A DNA stretch of 64,000 bases from Protea cynaroides (taxonomy: Eukaryota; Streptophyta; Magnoliopsida; Proteales; Proteaceae). Both the position numbers and the translations under genes were made by a program. The notes under the pieces were generated by a model that had not been told where the DNA came from, did no database searches, and was given only the letters and a program-made list of their open reading frames with translations. Positions 45,335-55,958 of the stretch are shown here, piece by piece (position 1 is the stretch's first letter; every line of letters starts with the position of its first letter). The DNA lies in assembly GCA_028583415.1 (NCBI GenBank), contig CM053270.1:50298663-50362662 (forward strand), read 5' to 3'.

Positions 45335-45517
45335 GTGCTCACCCTTTCGATGTGCTCACCCTTTCGACGTCGAATATTTTTAGTTGATGATGCAGATACG
45401 ACTGTTGAAGATTATGTAAATGCTCCAGTGTACGGGAACGTGGCGGCGATGGAAGTGGAAGAGGAAGTGGATATACATGACTCCTCTTGCGAGTGCAATT
45501 CATGTGTATTCGATTAG
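45335..45517 (+). CDS. LTR small reading frame ending in cysteine motif (B 5' LTR)
   Basis: A 60-codon frame. The conserved part begins after GATGATGCAG (about 45383): TTVEDYVNAPVYGNVAAME, then VEEEVDIHDSSCECNSCVFD. It aligns with the A and C frames without gaps. The upstream part (MLTLSMCSPFRRRIFLV) is not conserved and may be intron. In the 3' LTR a 38-bp tandem duplication disrupts the end. Confidence 0.5.
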   Translation: MLTLSMCSPFRRRIFLVDDADTTVEDYVNAPVYGNVAAMEVEEEVDIHDSSCECNSCVFD

Positions 45518-45806
45518 TTATTTTTCTATTTTTCTTTATTTGGATTTATTAAGGACATGTATTTGATATTTATTTATGTCTCAGTTGGTACAAAATAATT
45601 TGCTATTTAATTATTAATAACACAGTAGATTTTCAGTTCATTTTATTATAAGACTTCCGCTATTGTGTATTTACTCTGATTATGAATATGGATGTATGGG
45701 GTTTAGATAAAACGGATATAGCCTACTGGAGATCGTGGTTGAACCGTTGATTTGTTAGTGGTTCATCACACCATTCTGAATAGAGCGGAATTGGGGTGTG
45801 ACAACT

Positions 45807-45818
45807 TGGTATCAGAGC
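45807..45818 (+). promoter_or_regulatory. Primer binding site (B)
   Basis: TGGTATCAGAGC, three bases past the LTR, complementary to initiator tRNA-Met. Confidence 0.9.
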
Positions 45819-46082
45819 ATCTCAGGCTTTGTCCGCTGAACTAGCTCACATTCATGACAAATTGTGAACTGAGATAGGATAAAAGTAAAAACAGTAATAC
45901 TAACACATTATAAGCACAAGTGATGTTTGAGACCAAATTTAAAAGAGAATAACGTATCTATTAAAGGAAGAACAAATTTAAATACAATGTGAAAGAAACA
46001 AACGTATATACATAGCTAAAACAGAGTACATTCCACAACCCGGACAGTTACTCTGTAGTACAAAGAAAGAGAAAAGATACAA

Positions 46083-47471
46083 TCATGAAGCTGGAGGCGA
46101 AGGAGGAGGCGGCGCCTCACGATCTCTGTCATAGTCCTCAGCATAGACTCTAGTCAACCAGGCTAACTGAGTCTGGGTCGTCTGCAGACTAGTTGTAAGA
46201 TCGGCTACCCGCTGATCAGTCCAGTGCTGAGCCTCCATGAGCTCCCATCCTCATGGCTGATGTCCGCTGGGAGTCTAGTAGCTCATCCACTCTCACCCGC
46301 TGAGCGTCTAGTAACTCTTCCATCCTCATGTTTGATGTACGCTGGGCGTCTATGAGCTCATCCACTCTCACACGCTAAGCGTCTAGTAACTCCTCCATCA
46401 TCATATCAGATCTGCGCTGAGCCTCTCTGATCTCATGCAACATCTCCATCATATCAGAAGGGGGGGTGTGAAGGACCAGCCGCATGAGAAGGACCAGCCT
46501 TATGAGAAGGACCAGTCGCATATGAAGTACCAGCTCCAGCCGCATGCGTAGGTGAAGGCGGTGGTATCGAGTCTACATCCATGTACATGCGGTCATCATC
46601 ATCAGTAGGCTCCGCATGAACTCCAGCAGCGGCGGCAGCTGCCTCAGCGTCAGCTATCTCTACGCGAGTGCAAGGGCGCACCATCGCGTTCCTCTCCTCA
46701 TCACTGACTTGAGCATCCTGCATGCCCATCTTGCAAATAACCTCCCAATCTAGAGGCGATGAGAAGGACTTCTCCTGAATCTTCTCATCCAATAAATCAA
46801 CCCCCAGGCGGGTAAGCAGAACAGTGATCATACGTCCGTACGAAAGGTTGTCAGTGTGACTGGGCAACGTAGCAGTGATCATAGTACGCATAATGATGTA
46901 CGGAAGGCAGACGGGCTGTCTAGTGCAAATGTTGTACAGCAGATACTGGGTCAGCTGGGAAACCCTCTCGTAATGGCCACTCTGCGGGATCAGGTTATGC
47001 TGAATAATCTTGCAATATACCCGTGGAGCTGGACGCATATAGCATGCCCTCATCTGCCAACGGTCAGGTCGTCTAGTGCTCTCCAGGAGCACAGTAAACC
47101 ATGGGGCCATCATAGGAAATGCCCAGTAGGTCGGCCAGCTGTCGATAATCGAATGAAATGTTCACCCCTTTGACATAGCTTGTGATGCGCAGCTCATGAC
47201 CCCTCTCGACATCATTATAATACCCCACCACCTGGAGGTTACAATAGAACTGGCGTACCAAATCCGGACAGGTGCAAGCGTCGTAAGTGATGACAGGGAG
47301 CCATCCCATATCACCAAACGCCCTCTCTACATTGAACAGGGCTAACTCAGCCAGATTTACCTTACGACCACCCTCTACTTTCTTGCGAGCGAAGTGGGCA
47401 TACTGTGCCTCGGCTTCGTTGGAACGGAAACGAAGAGGATCACAAACTCTAGGTACTTTGGTACGAGCCAT
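46083..47471 (-). pseudogene. Antisense gene of element B (broken)
   Basis: From ATG 47471: CDPLRFRSNEAEAQYAHFAR, KVNLAELALFNVERAFGDMG, DLVRQFYCNLQVVG, LRITSYVKGVNISFDYRQLA. A frameshift and deletion near 47080-47100 follow, then RPAPRVYCKIIQHNLIPQSG, LTQYLLYNICTRQPVCLPYI and an acidic, Pro/Ala/Ser-rich linker. The C-terminal part (46083-46450) contains an expansion absent from A and C: alternating MRMEELLDAQR and VRVDELIDAQR units of 11 residues, apparently a coiled coil, with one stop and frame changes, ending WLTRVYAEDYDRD. Same family and place as in A and C. Function unknown. Confidence 0.7.
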
Positions 47472-47476
47472 GATAT

Positions 47477-47906
47477 CTGCAAATAAGAAAGAAAAACAGA
47501 TAGTACGTTAGTAGGGTAGAAAAGCCGAAATTTTGACATTATAACGACGTAAGTTGGCCAAAGCCTCACTTGCGTGGGCAGGAGGACTTACGTAGGTTCT
47601 AACATATCCTACAACACTCACACAGTAGGAAATTCTAACTAATGGGATCCAATTTGAAGAAATTGCGAGAAATCAAAAATTTCGACAAATTAGGGCAAAA
47701 AGAGCAAAAATTCAAGTTTCTCGATAACCAACCGATGAAACTCAAAAAATTTTGAGGGCTTTCGTTCCTCGAGACACCAATAACAAAAGCCCCCAATAAA
47801 AATCAAATTTTTATGGTTGGAAAAAGTTTAATTTGAAAAATACAAGTTAAATGGGCAAAAACCTAGAAATGAAAACCTAAAAACTGGTAAAAATGAGAAA
47901 ACATAC
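47477..47906 (-). other. Putative 5'-UTR intron of antisense gene (B)
   Basis: Minus strand donor ACAT|GTATGT and acceptor TTATTTGCAG|ATATCATGG, five bases before the ATG. 430 bp, matching the sizes in A and C. Confidence 0.5.
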
Positions 47907-48040
47907 ATGTAGGAGTGATGTGGACGTCGAAACACGGAACCAAAATGATCAATACAGCGGAGTGGCGCTGTAGCAACTCAGAGGTGAGAGACGAGTCGAA
48001 ACGGGAAAGAAATGATGGGAAATGAACCCAGAATCGGATC

Positions 48041-48418
48041 TTAAAAGTCTGATTTTTGGTCTAGGGGTCGGATAATTCGACCAGGATCATCGACCGACCC
48101 CCAATCGACCCCCGGCCCGGGCGACAGAAAACTAGGGGTCGGACTTGGGGGTTGGACACCCATCGACCCCCGTATCGACCCCCAGCTCTCGGGAATCTGA
48201 CAGAAAACTAGGGGTCGGACTTGGGGGTTGGACACCCATCGACCCCCATATCGACCCCCAGCTCTCGGGAATCTGACAGAAAACTAAGGGTCGGACCTAG
48301 GGGTCGGACACCCATCGACCCCCATATCGACCCCCAGCTCTCGGGAAGAACAGGTTATTCCCAGGGTCGAATACTAAGGGTCGGACATATCATCGACCCC
48401 CACCATCGACCCTGCATA
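48041..48418 (-). promoter_or_regulatory. Putative antisense promoter with motif cluster and tandem repeat (B)
   Basis: A TATA-like TTTTAAGA (minus strand, about 48040-48047) has, directly upstream, about 350 bp packed with GGGGTCGGAC and TCGACCCCC sites. Three tandem copies of a 76-bp unit begin at 48123, 48199 and 48275 (each GACAGAAAACTA...). Confidence 0.5.
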
Positions 48419-48552
48419 GAAAAGACAGTAATTTTCATACAGTGAGCTGAAAATTTTGAAAGTTTATATCGGTTAGCGTGCTTACATGAAGTATACATGA
48501 TTGTCTCACGTATTTTGATGATTTTCAGGCACCCCCATTCTCAGAAGAAAAT

Positions 48553-49817
48553 ATGTCTGGGCGTAGAGTAGCCAGGCAGAGCCGAAATGCAGTTCCACCA
48601 CCACCTGTGGAGGAAACTAGTCAAGAAAATATATATACACAAGGAAATCCGCAGGTTGCACCACCAAAAAATCCGGTTCAGGCGAATCCTACAAACTTGC
48701 CACCCCCACCACCGGAGTTAGCAACCATGGTGATGAACTTAGCACAGCAGCTGCAACAAATGCAACACGCACAGGCTCAAATGCAAGTTGCAATGGGGAT
48801 TATGTTCCAGGCCGCACATGCTACACCCATGCAGACTGGACAAGCTAGTGCAGCATCGGTGGGTAACCACCCAGCACCTCAAACACCTCAACCACCAGTT
48901 GCACAGATTCCAGTACCAGGTCCGAAAGCAGCTCAGGTTCATTATTAGTATCCACAACCTATGTTTGGGGCATACCCCCAAAATCAGATGGATCACTCTC
49001 GACTGGTTGAGAGATTTTTGAAGATGAAGCCCAGGGAATTTAACGGTAAACCGTCTGATCCGTTATGGCCAGCACACTGGATCGACGAGATGGAGAGAAA
49101 CTTTCTTATGATGACTATTACGGAAGAAGAAAAGGTACTATGTGCCACCTTCATGCTAAAAGGCGATGCACATCATTGGTGGAAATCTACTAGGGCCTAT
49201 CTATTGACCAAGCACGCCCTATTGACTTGGGCTATTTATAAAGAAGCTTTCTTTGAGAAGTATTTTCCCCGAAGCTTCAGAGATTCTATGGAGAAGGAGT
49301 TCCTGAGTTTATATCAGGGCCAAATGTCCGTGGATGCATATCAACAGCGTTATGAGGAGCTGTTTTTCTTTGCACCACTTAGTATGCAAGAAGAAGACAC
49401 TAAGACCCGTAGGTTTGTCACGGGGCTTAGAGGAAGCATCAGAGAGCACGTTCTGGGTTTGGAAAAGAAGATATATAATGAAGCTGTCTAAATTGCTCGA
49501 GTTATAGAATCGAGCCAGAAGGAAAGTTACTTTACACAGAACAGAGGCATAAAAAGGCCAGCTGGAAATGCTTATAACGGAGGGCACAACAAGACATTTA
49601 AACCCTTCCGTGCTCAAGGCTTTACTGCTGCATCCAAGATTACCCCGGTAACTCAACAGCAACCAAAGCCAAATTCTGAAGGTCTGAGATGTTATAACTG
49701 CAGCCAAACGGGACATATGGCAAGGGAGTGTCCTAAGCCCAAGAAGCACTTACATCAAGGACGAGTATATGCTGTTACATCCGAGGATCTTTGCCGCATC
49801 ACCCGATGTGGTCACAG
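48553..49817 (+). pseudogene. Gag of element B (broken)
   Basis: ATG 48553 gives a short basic then Pro/Gln-rich N-terminus (QQLQQMQHAQAQMQ) up to a TAG at 48946. The capsid follows: RLVERFLKMKPREFNGKP, HWWKSTRAYLL, FEKYFPRSFRDSME, YEELFFFAPLSM and TRRFVTGLRGSIREHVLGLE. A TAA at 49489 replaces Q after IYNEAV. The zinc knuckle is CYNCSQTGHMAREC (about 49690-49731). A frame change near 49785 precedes the conserved end SPDVVTG and the donor at 49817. Confidence 0.85.
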
Positions 49818-49885
49818 GTATGACCGAAACCTTTAAATTTGTATTACATTGTGTGAGCATGTAGACTAAGTTAAATAAATCACAG
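49818..49885 (+). other. Putative intron between gag and protease (B)
   Basis: 68 bp, GTATGACC...AATCACAG. Splicing joins VVTG to IVPING in phase 1. Retention leads to the TAG in GAGCATGTAGACTAAG, the same stop and branch-like motif as in A and C. Confidence 0.6.
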
Positions 49886-52800
49886 GTATCGTACCTATAA
49901 ATGGCATACCCGCCAGAGTATTCTTTGATTCGGGAGTTACTCATTCCTTTACATCTGTGTCGTTTGGAAAGAAGCTGAACTTACCCATCAAAACATTGGA
50001 CTACAAACTACTTGTACAGTCACCGATGGGGTTAGAAGTGAAATTAGAGAAAGGTTATGGGCCATGCCCAGTTCTCATTGGCGAGAAAACCTTAGATGCA
50101 ACCTTGATCCAACTTGGGATGGCAGACTTTGACGTCATCTTAGGAATGGACTGGTTAGCTCGGCATTCTGCGAACCTACTATGCGCCGAAAAGAAATTAA
50201 CATTTAAAGACAAAGAAGGAGCAGAATTCAGTTTTGCGGGAACCGAACTTCCCCATAAACGCAAGCTCATACTCTCAGCACTAAAAGCTAAGAAGTACCT
50301 TGAGAAGGGGGCAATCGGGTATCTAGTATCAGTAGTCGACCTAACCAAGGAAGCACCACGAATGGAAGATATTGATGTTGTGTGGGACTATCCCGACGTA
50401 TTTCCAGAGGAACTACCAGGATTACCACCCGACAGAGCAACAGAGTTTGTGATAGACCTTACACCTGGAGCCGCACCAGTATCAAAAGCACCTTATAGAA
50501 TGGCTCCTACTTAACTGAAGGAATTGAAAGTGCAACTACAGGAACTGCTGGACAAGGGTTATATTCGACCCAATATATCACCATGGGGAGCGCCAGTATT
50601 GTTCGTAAAGAAGAAGGACGGTAGCGTTCGATTATGTATTGACTATCGGGAGTTGAACAAGCTGACAATCAAGAATCGATATCCACTACCTAGGATCGAT
50701 GACTTGTTCGATCAGTTGCAAGGGGCAAAAGTATTTTCTAAGATCGATCTTTGGTCAGGCTACCATCAGTTGAAGATTAAAGAGGGTGATATTCCTAAGA
50801 CGGCTTTCAGGACCAGATATGGACATTATGAATTCTTGGTCATGTCTTTTGGATTAACAAACGCACCAGCAACTTTCATGGAACTTATGAATCAGGTTTT
50901 CCACGACATGTTGGATACGTCGGTTATTGTATTTATTGATGATATATTGGTATATTCCAAGGACAAAGAAACCCATATGAAGAACCTAAACGCCGCCCTA
51001 CAACGTTTAAGGAAAGAGAAGCTATATGCCAAATTTACCAAGTGTGAGTTTTGGCTAAGTGAAGTCGCCTTCCTAGGCCATGTAGTATCCGCTGAAGGAA
51101 TCAAAGTGGACCCCAACAAGATCGAGGCTATTGTTAAGTGGGAACCACCAAAGAGCATTGCAGAAATTAAAAGTTTTCTGGGTCTCGCTGGTTATTATCG
51201 GAGATTTGTGGAAGACTATTCCCGGATTGCCGTACCTCTCACCAGTTTGACTAAGAAAGGTGAAAAGTTTGTGTGGACGGATAAATGTGAGAAGAGCTTC
51301 CAGACATTGAAGACCAGGTTGATATCCGCTCCGATTTTGACTATTCCTGTCCCAAGACAGCCATTTACCCTGTACACTGATGCGTCAAGACTGGGATTAG
51401 GATGTGTGCTTATGCAAGGAGAACAAGTAATTGCTTATGCCTCAAGACAGTTGAAAACACATGAGAAAAACTATCACACTCATGATTTGGAGTTAGCAGC
51501 AGTTGTACATGCTGTCAAGATATGGAGACATTACCTATACAGAGAGAAGTTTCAGATTAAGTCGGACCATAAAAATTTTACTTATTTATTTAATCAGAAG
51601 GAGTTGAATATGAGACAAAGAAGATGGCTGGAACTACTGAAAGACTATGACTGTGATATCCAGTATCATCTAGGGAAAGCTAATGTAGTAGCAGATGCGT
51701 TGAGCAGAAAGGCAATGATAAAAGCTCAAGGAGAGGTTAGCACAACTGCAACAATGTGTACTACCGGAATAGTATTCAATCACGGCAACGAGCAGTATGT
51801 GATAGATATAGCGGATGGATCAGCCAACCAAGGGTTTATTCATCAGTTTTCAAATATGTTCACTGCATTGAAGATTATACCAGACATAATTGATGAAGTG
51901 AAGACAACTATCAAATCAGACCCTTACCTGAGAACGGTGCAAGAAGACATCGAAAAATGTAGAACTAACCCTGAGTTCACCTTGGACGAAGAGAAGGTAC
52001 TGAAGTACAAAGGAAGGATATGTGTACCCAAAACAGAAAGTGTGGACATTAGACACCGACTGATGAAAGAAGCCCATACCACCATCTATTCGATACATCC
52101 TGGAAGTACAAAAATGTATCATGATCTAAAGAAACTATATTGGTGGAGAGGGATGAAAGCAGATAGCTAAGTTCGTGTCTCAATGCCTAAATTGTCAGAA
52201 AGTAAAGGCTGAACGACAAAGACCCGCAGGACTGTTACAGCCGTTATCGGAACCAGCATGGAAATGAGACTGCATCACCATGGACTTTGTCACGGGATTA
52301 CCACTGACTCCTCGAGTAGTTGACGCAGTTTGGGTGATTGTAGACCGTCTGACTAAGACAGCTCGCTTTATACCTATACGACCTCAGTATACACTGGAAA
52401 GGTTAGCAAAACTGTATATGGATAATATTGTTCGATTGCACGGTGTACCAGAGAGCATTGTGTCCGATAGAGATCCACGAGTTACCTCAAAGTTTTGGAA
52501 ATGATTGTAAAAGGCTATGGGTACAACATTGAAGTTTAGTACTGCATTCCATCCACAGACAGATGGACAGTCAGAGCGTACAATTCAGATTCTAGAAGAT
52601 ATGCTACGAGCATATGTAATTGACTTCAAAGGATCATGGGATGAAAAGTTACCACTGATCGAGTTCGCTTATAACAATAGCTACCAGGCTACTATACAGA
52701 TGTCACCCTACGAAGCACTGTATGGCAGAAAGTGTCGAATTCCTTTATTTTGGAATGAAGTTGGAGAACGTAGTATTGTTGGGCCTGAATTTGTCGAAGA

Positions 52801-53332
52801 TACTTGTCGCGTGGTCGACATTATCAAGGAAAGGGTAAGAACAGCTCAGAACCGTCAGAAGCAATATGCAGATACTCGACGCAGAGATCTTGAGTTCGCC
52901 GTAGGTGATAAAGTATTCTTGAAGGTATCGCCTATGCGAGGATTGAAACGGTTCGGACAGAAAGGGAAACTAAGTCCAAGATATGTCGGGCCATATGAGA
53001 TTTTAGCTAAGCGTGGAAAAGTGGCTTACCAGTTAGCACTACCACCATCTATGTCAAGTGTGCATGACGTATTTCATATTTCCCTATTAAAGAAGTATGT
53101 CAAGGACCCAACGCACGTCCTGACAGTAGATCTACCAGAATTGACTGATGAATTGACATTTGAAGTAACTTCAACTGAAATCACTAGCCGAAAGGTTCAA
53201 CGACTACGCAACCGAGATATCTATTATGTTAAGGTCACTTGGAGAAGTAGAGACATGGAAGAAATTACATGGGAAGAAGAGAATGCTATGCGGAAGCAAT
53301 ACCCTCACTTATTTGATTCAGAAGGTACGTAA
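49886..53332 (+). pseudogene. Element B pol: protease, RT, RNase H, integrase, chromodomain-like tail
   Basis: Protease VFFDSGVTHSF (49918, A to V beside the active site). A TAA at 50512 ends the first block. RT is open from 50524: SPWGAPVLFVKKKDGSVRLC, CIDYRELNKLT and catalytic VFIDDILVYSKD (50928). RNase H FTLYTDASRLGLG and VVADALSRK (51687-51713). A frameshift at about 52165 falls in the zinc finger (KADS), a TGA at 52266 replaces W, and TGA and TAA fall near 52502-52511. Integrase: MDFVTGLP, IVSDRDPRV and DGQSERTIQILED, then VGDKVFLKVSP, GPYEIL and tail SRKVQRLRNRDIYYVKVTW, EEITWEEE, ending at 53332. The tail is intact here, unlike in A. Confidence 0.9.
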
Positions 53333-53369
53333 AATTTCGAGGACGAAATTTTTATAAGTAGGGAGGAGT

Positions 53370-55663
53370 TGTAAGACCCATATCAAACTAACCCGGTCTT
53401 ACCACCTTGAATCAGGTTTACCCATCATGGTCGAGCCAAATGGACCAAGGGCGTGAAGGAGATCGTGATCCCAGGTATCAAATCGACCCAAAAACACTTA
53501 AATTAAGGGGAGGGTCGCATACCCAGCAAGGGAGGGTCGGACCCCCCAAGACAGAAAGTCAGACCCCTTGTTTTACAGAGGGGGTCGGACACTTTAGGAG
53601 TTAGGGGTCGACGGGATCATCGATCCCCAGTTGCCGCCATAAACAGAAATTAGGAATATTTCCTAATTTCAGTTGTACTCTTTCCTAAACTCAATGAGAC
53701 TTATTTTAGGAGTTTTCACTCTATAAATAGGACGCTAAGCCCTTTTCACTCCTTTTACAACCCTAATTGAATTGAGAGAAAGAGAAGAGAAGGAAGAGAA
53801 AAAGAAGAAAAACAAGGAAGAGAAGAAAGCAAAAAGGAGAAGAGTTGCATAGAAGGAGTATTCTTCTTAGGTATGGATACTAATTCCATGAGTTTCTACA
53901 GACCTTAGGTTAGGTAATGAAGAGAGTATGATCTCGGAGAGTCCCAAACCATCAACCCATGATTAGGTTTTCATGGAAAACCATGGGGGAATTCATGAAA
54001 GCTATATAGGTGAATGATTCATGGTTTTAGACCATAGAATGTGTGTAGAATGGACTTTAGGAACAAACCATAGGACCCCAAACACGAAGAATGGACTGAA
54101 AGGAAGAAAATTGACCAAAACCCACAGGGGGTCGCACAAGGGGTCGATGGCCAATCGACCCTACCAGACCCTGAACATCGACCCCCAGTGTTCGGGAAGT
54201 CCAGAATAGGGGTGGTCGCACCAGGGGTCGATCATGACTCCGACCCTACCTCCGACCCGCAGTTAAAAACATGGTTTTTAAATTCAGAATTAATTCTAAT
54301 TAAATTCTATCGACTTTGTTAGGTCTTCTAGCAATATAATAACATTATAAATGTGATTCTAAAGCTTGGAAGATGATCTATTAACAAGCTAAGGTGAGGG
54401 AACAAGACCTAAACTAATTGGTTAATAATAAACTGTTTTATTTCTTGAGTCAAATGCCATAATGATTCTATGCGTGTATGCTTGTATGTGCATTCAACAT
54501 GTCATCTAATATTTCTATTATTTGTTCATGCATATTTACTTTATTGTTTATTACATGATGATGATGATGATGATGATAGGAATAGGCATGTGAATGTTTG
54601 TGTTTGGCCAGTGTATATGGTGCGGGTAGGGATGGTATCAATCGGTACTTCGATGCCGTTTTCATCGGGGTATATTGTGCCATAGTCTATTCAAGTCATG
54701 TCCACTGACGTCGTCGTATCGCCATTATCTTAGCAGAACTATTATGTCGTAGAGTATCAGGGGAGGTGGTCTCGGTCCTTGTAGTCTCTGACTCTATCGG
54801 GGGGCCTTAGCTTTATCTCTATGGATGTTCTAAGGGATGCTGGGGTGAGGCCTTGGATACACTGTTTGGCATTAGGATTGGTTAGTTGCGAGCCCAGTTT
54901 GCAACCCTAGCCAGCAGGGATTTATTTGTTGGTATGGTATCAACCGGTACAACCATGACCGTTTTTCATAGGATGTATATTGTGCCATTCTGGGTGCATG
55001 TGGGGCGACGGTGCCATTTTCATTGGGAGTTTCCACACACTCGTGTATAGAGGTGCGGCGGCCACCTATCCTTTCTATAGCACATTGCAAACTTTCAACC
55101 GAACCAAAGATATGATTTGACTGCATGCATATGTATTGTTGCATTGTTTTGTTTGTTCACTGAGCCATGATGTGTGCTCATCCTTTCGACGTCGAATATT
55201 TTTAGTTGATGATGCAGGTACGACTGTTGAAGATTATGTAAATGCTCCAGTGTACGGGAACGTGGCGGCGATGGAAGTGGAAGAGGAAGTGGATACACAT
55301 GACTCCTCTTGCGAGTGCAACTTATGTGTGATACACATGACTCCTCTTGCGAGTGCAACTCATGTGTATTTGATTAGTTATTTTTCTAGTTTTCTTTATT
55401 TGGATTTATTAAGGACATGTATTTGATATTTATTTATGTCTCAGTTGGTACAAAATAATTTGTTATTTAATTATTAATAACACAGTAGATTTTCAGTTCA
55501 TTTTATTATAAGACTTCCGCTATTGTGTATTTACTCTGATTATGAATATGGATGTATGGGGTTTAGATAAAACGGATATAACCTACTCGAGATCCTGGTT
55601 GAACCGTTGATTTGTTAGCGGTTCATCACACCATTCTGAATAGAGCGGAATTGGGGTGTGACA
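53370..55663 (+). repeat. Element B 3' LTR
   Basis: 2294 bp, TGTAAGACCC...GGTGTGACA, TATA 53722-53729. It differs from the 5' LTR by scattered substitutions, a shorter ATG run (7 units, 54554-54578) and a 38-bp duplication (55292-55367). Confidence 0.93.
55292..55367 (+). repeat. 38-bp tandem duplication in the LTR small reading frame
   Basis: GATACACATGACTCCTC...TGTGT occurs twice in direct tandem, with period 38. It repeats the SCEC-coding segment and shifts the frame at the end of the second B copy. Confidence 0.85.
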
Positions 55664-55958
55664 ATTGTGGCTCTGCCTACCCACCAAACTTAAGCCCTAT
55701 CTCTATGTTGTAGGGAGTTATGCTGGGGTAGGGCCATAGATACTGTATTGACATATAGGACTGGTTAGAAACAGAATCCACTTGCAAGCCCTTGCCAACA
55801 GGGGTTTAGGTTTTGGTGCGATGTAGGGTATCAGGGGGAGGACGTGGGATGGTGGCTCAGCCTGCCCGCCAGACTCTAGCTATATCTCTATACCAGAGTG
55901 AGTGATGTGGGGCAACGGCAGTAGTGTGGATTGTAGCCTGACTGTTAGGTGTGCTCAC
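55664..55958 (+). repeat. Element C 5' LTR, second part
   Basis: LTR sequence resuming after element B, with the TAGCTATATCTCTATAC and TATCAGGGGGAGGACGTGGG blocks seen in all LTRs of the group. It is cut by solo LTR D. Confidence 0.75.

Larger units (their letters stand above)
43509..45803 (+). repeat. Element B 5' LTR
   Basis: 2295 bp, TGTAAGATCC...GGTGTGACA. Cluster of GGGTCGNA/TCGACCC sites (43665-43790), TATA box 43863-43870, second cluster (44270-44405), an ATG-trinucleotide run (44698-44738, 13 units), and the small reading frame (45335-45517). Confidence 0.93.
43509..55663 (+). mobile_element. Gypsy element B (chromovirus), complete
   Basis: A full-length element of 12,155 bp with LTRs 43509-45803 and 53370-55663, flanked by ATAGT and ATTGT (4 of 5 match). 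It has the same internal plan as A: antisense gene, gag, short intron, protease-RT-RNase H-integrase with chromodomain-like tail. It lies inside the LTR of element C and is therefore younger than C. LTRs are very similar, but gag and pol carry stops and a frameshift. Confidence 0.93.

Noticed and set aside
48041..48445. Frames across the 76-bp repeats
   Set aside because: Open only because the tandem repeat length and G/C composition avoid stops. No homology seen and no conservation in A or C.
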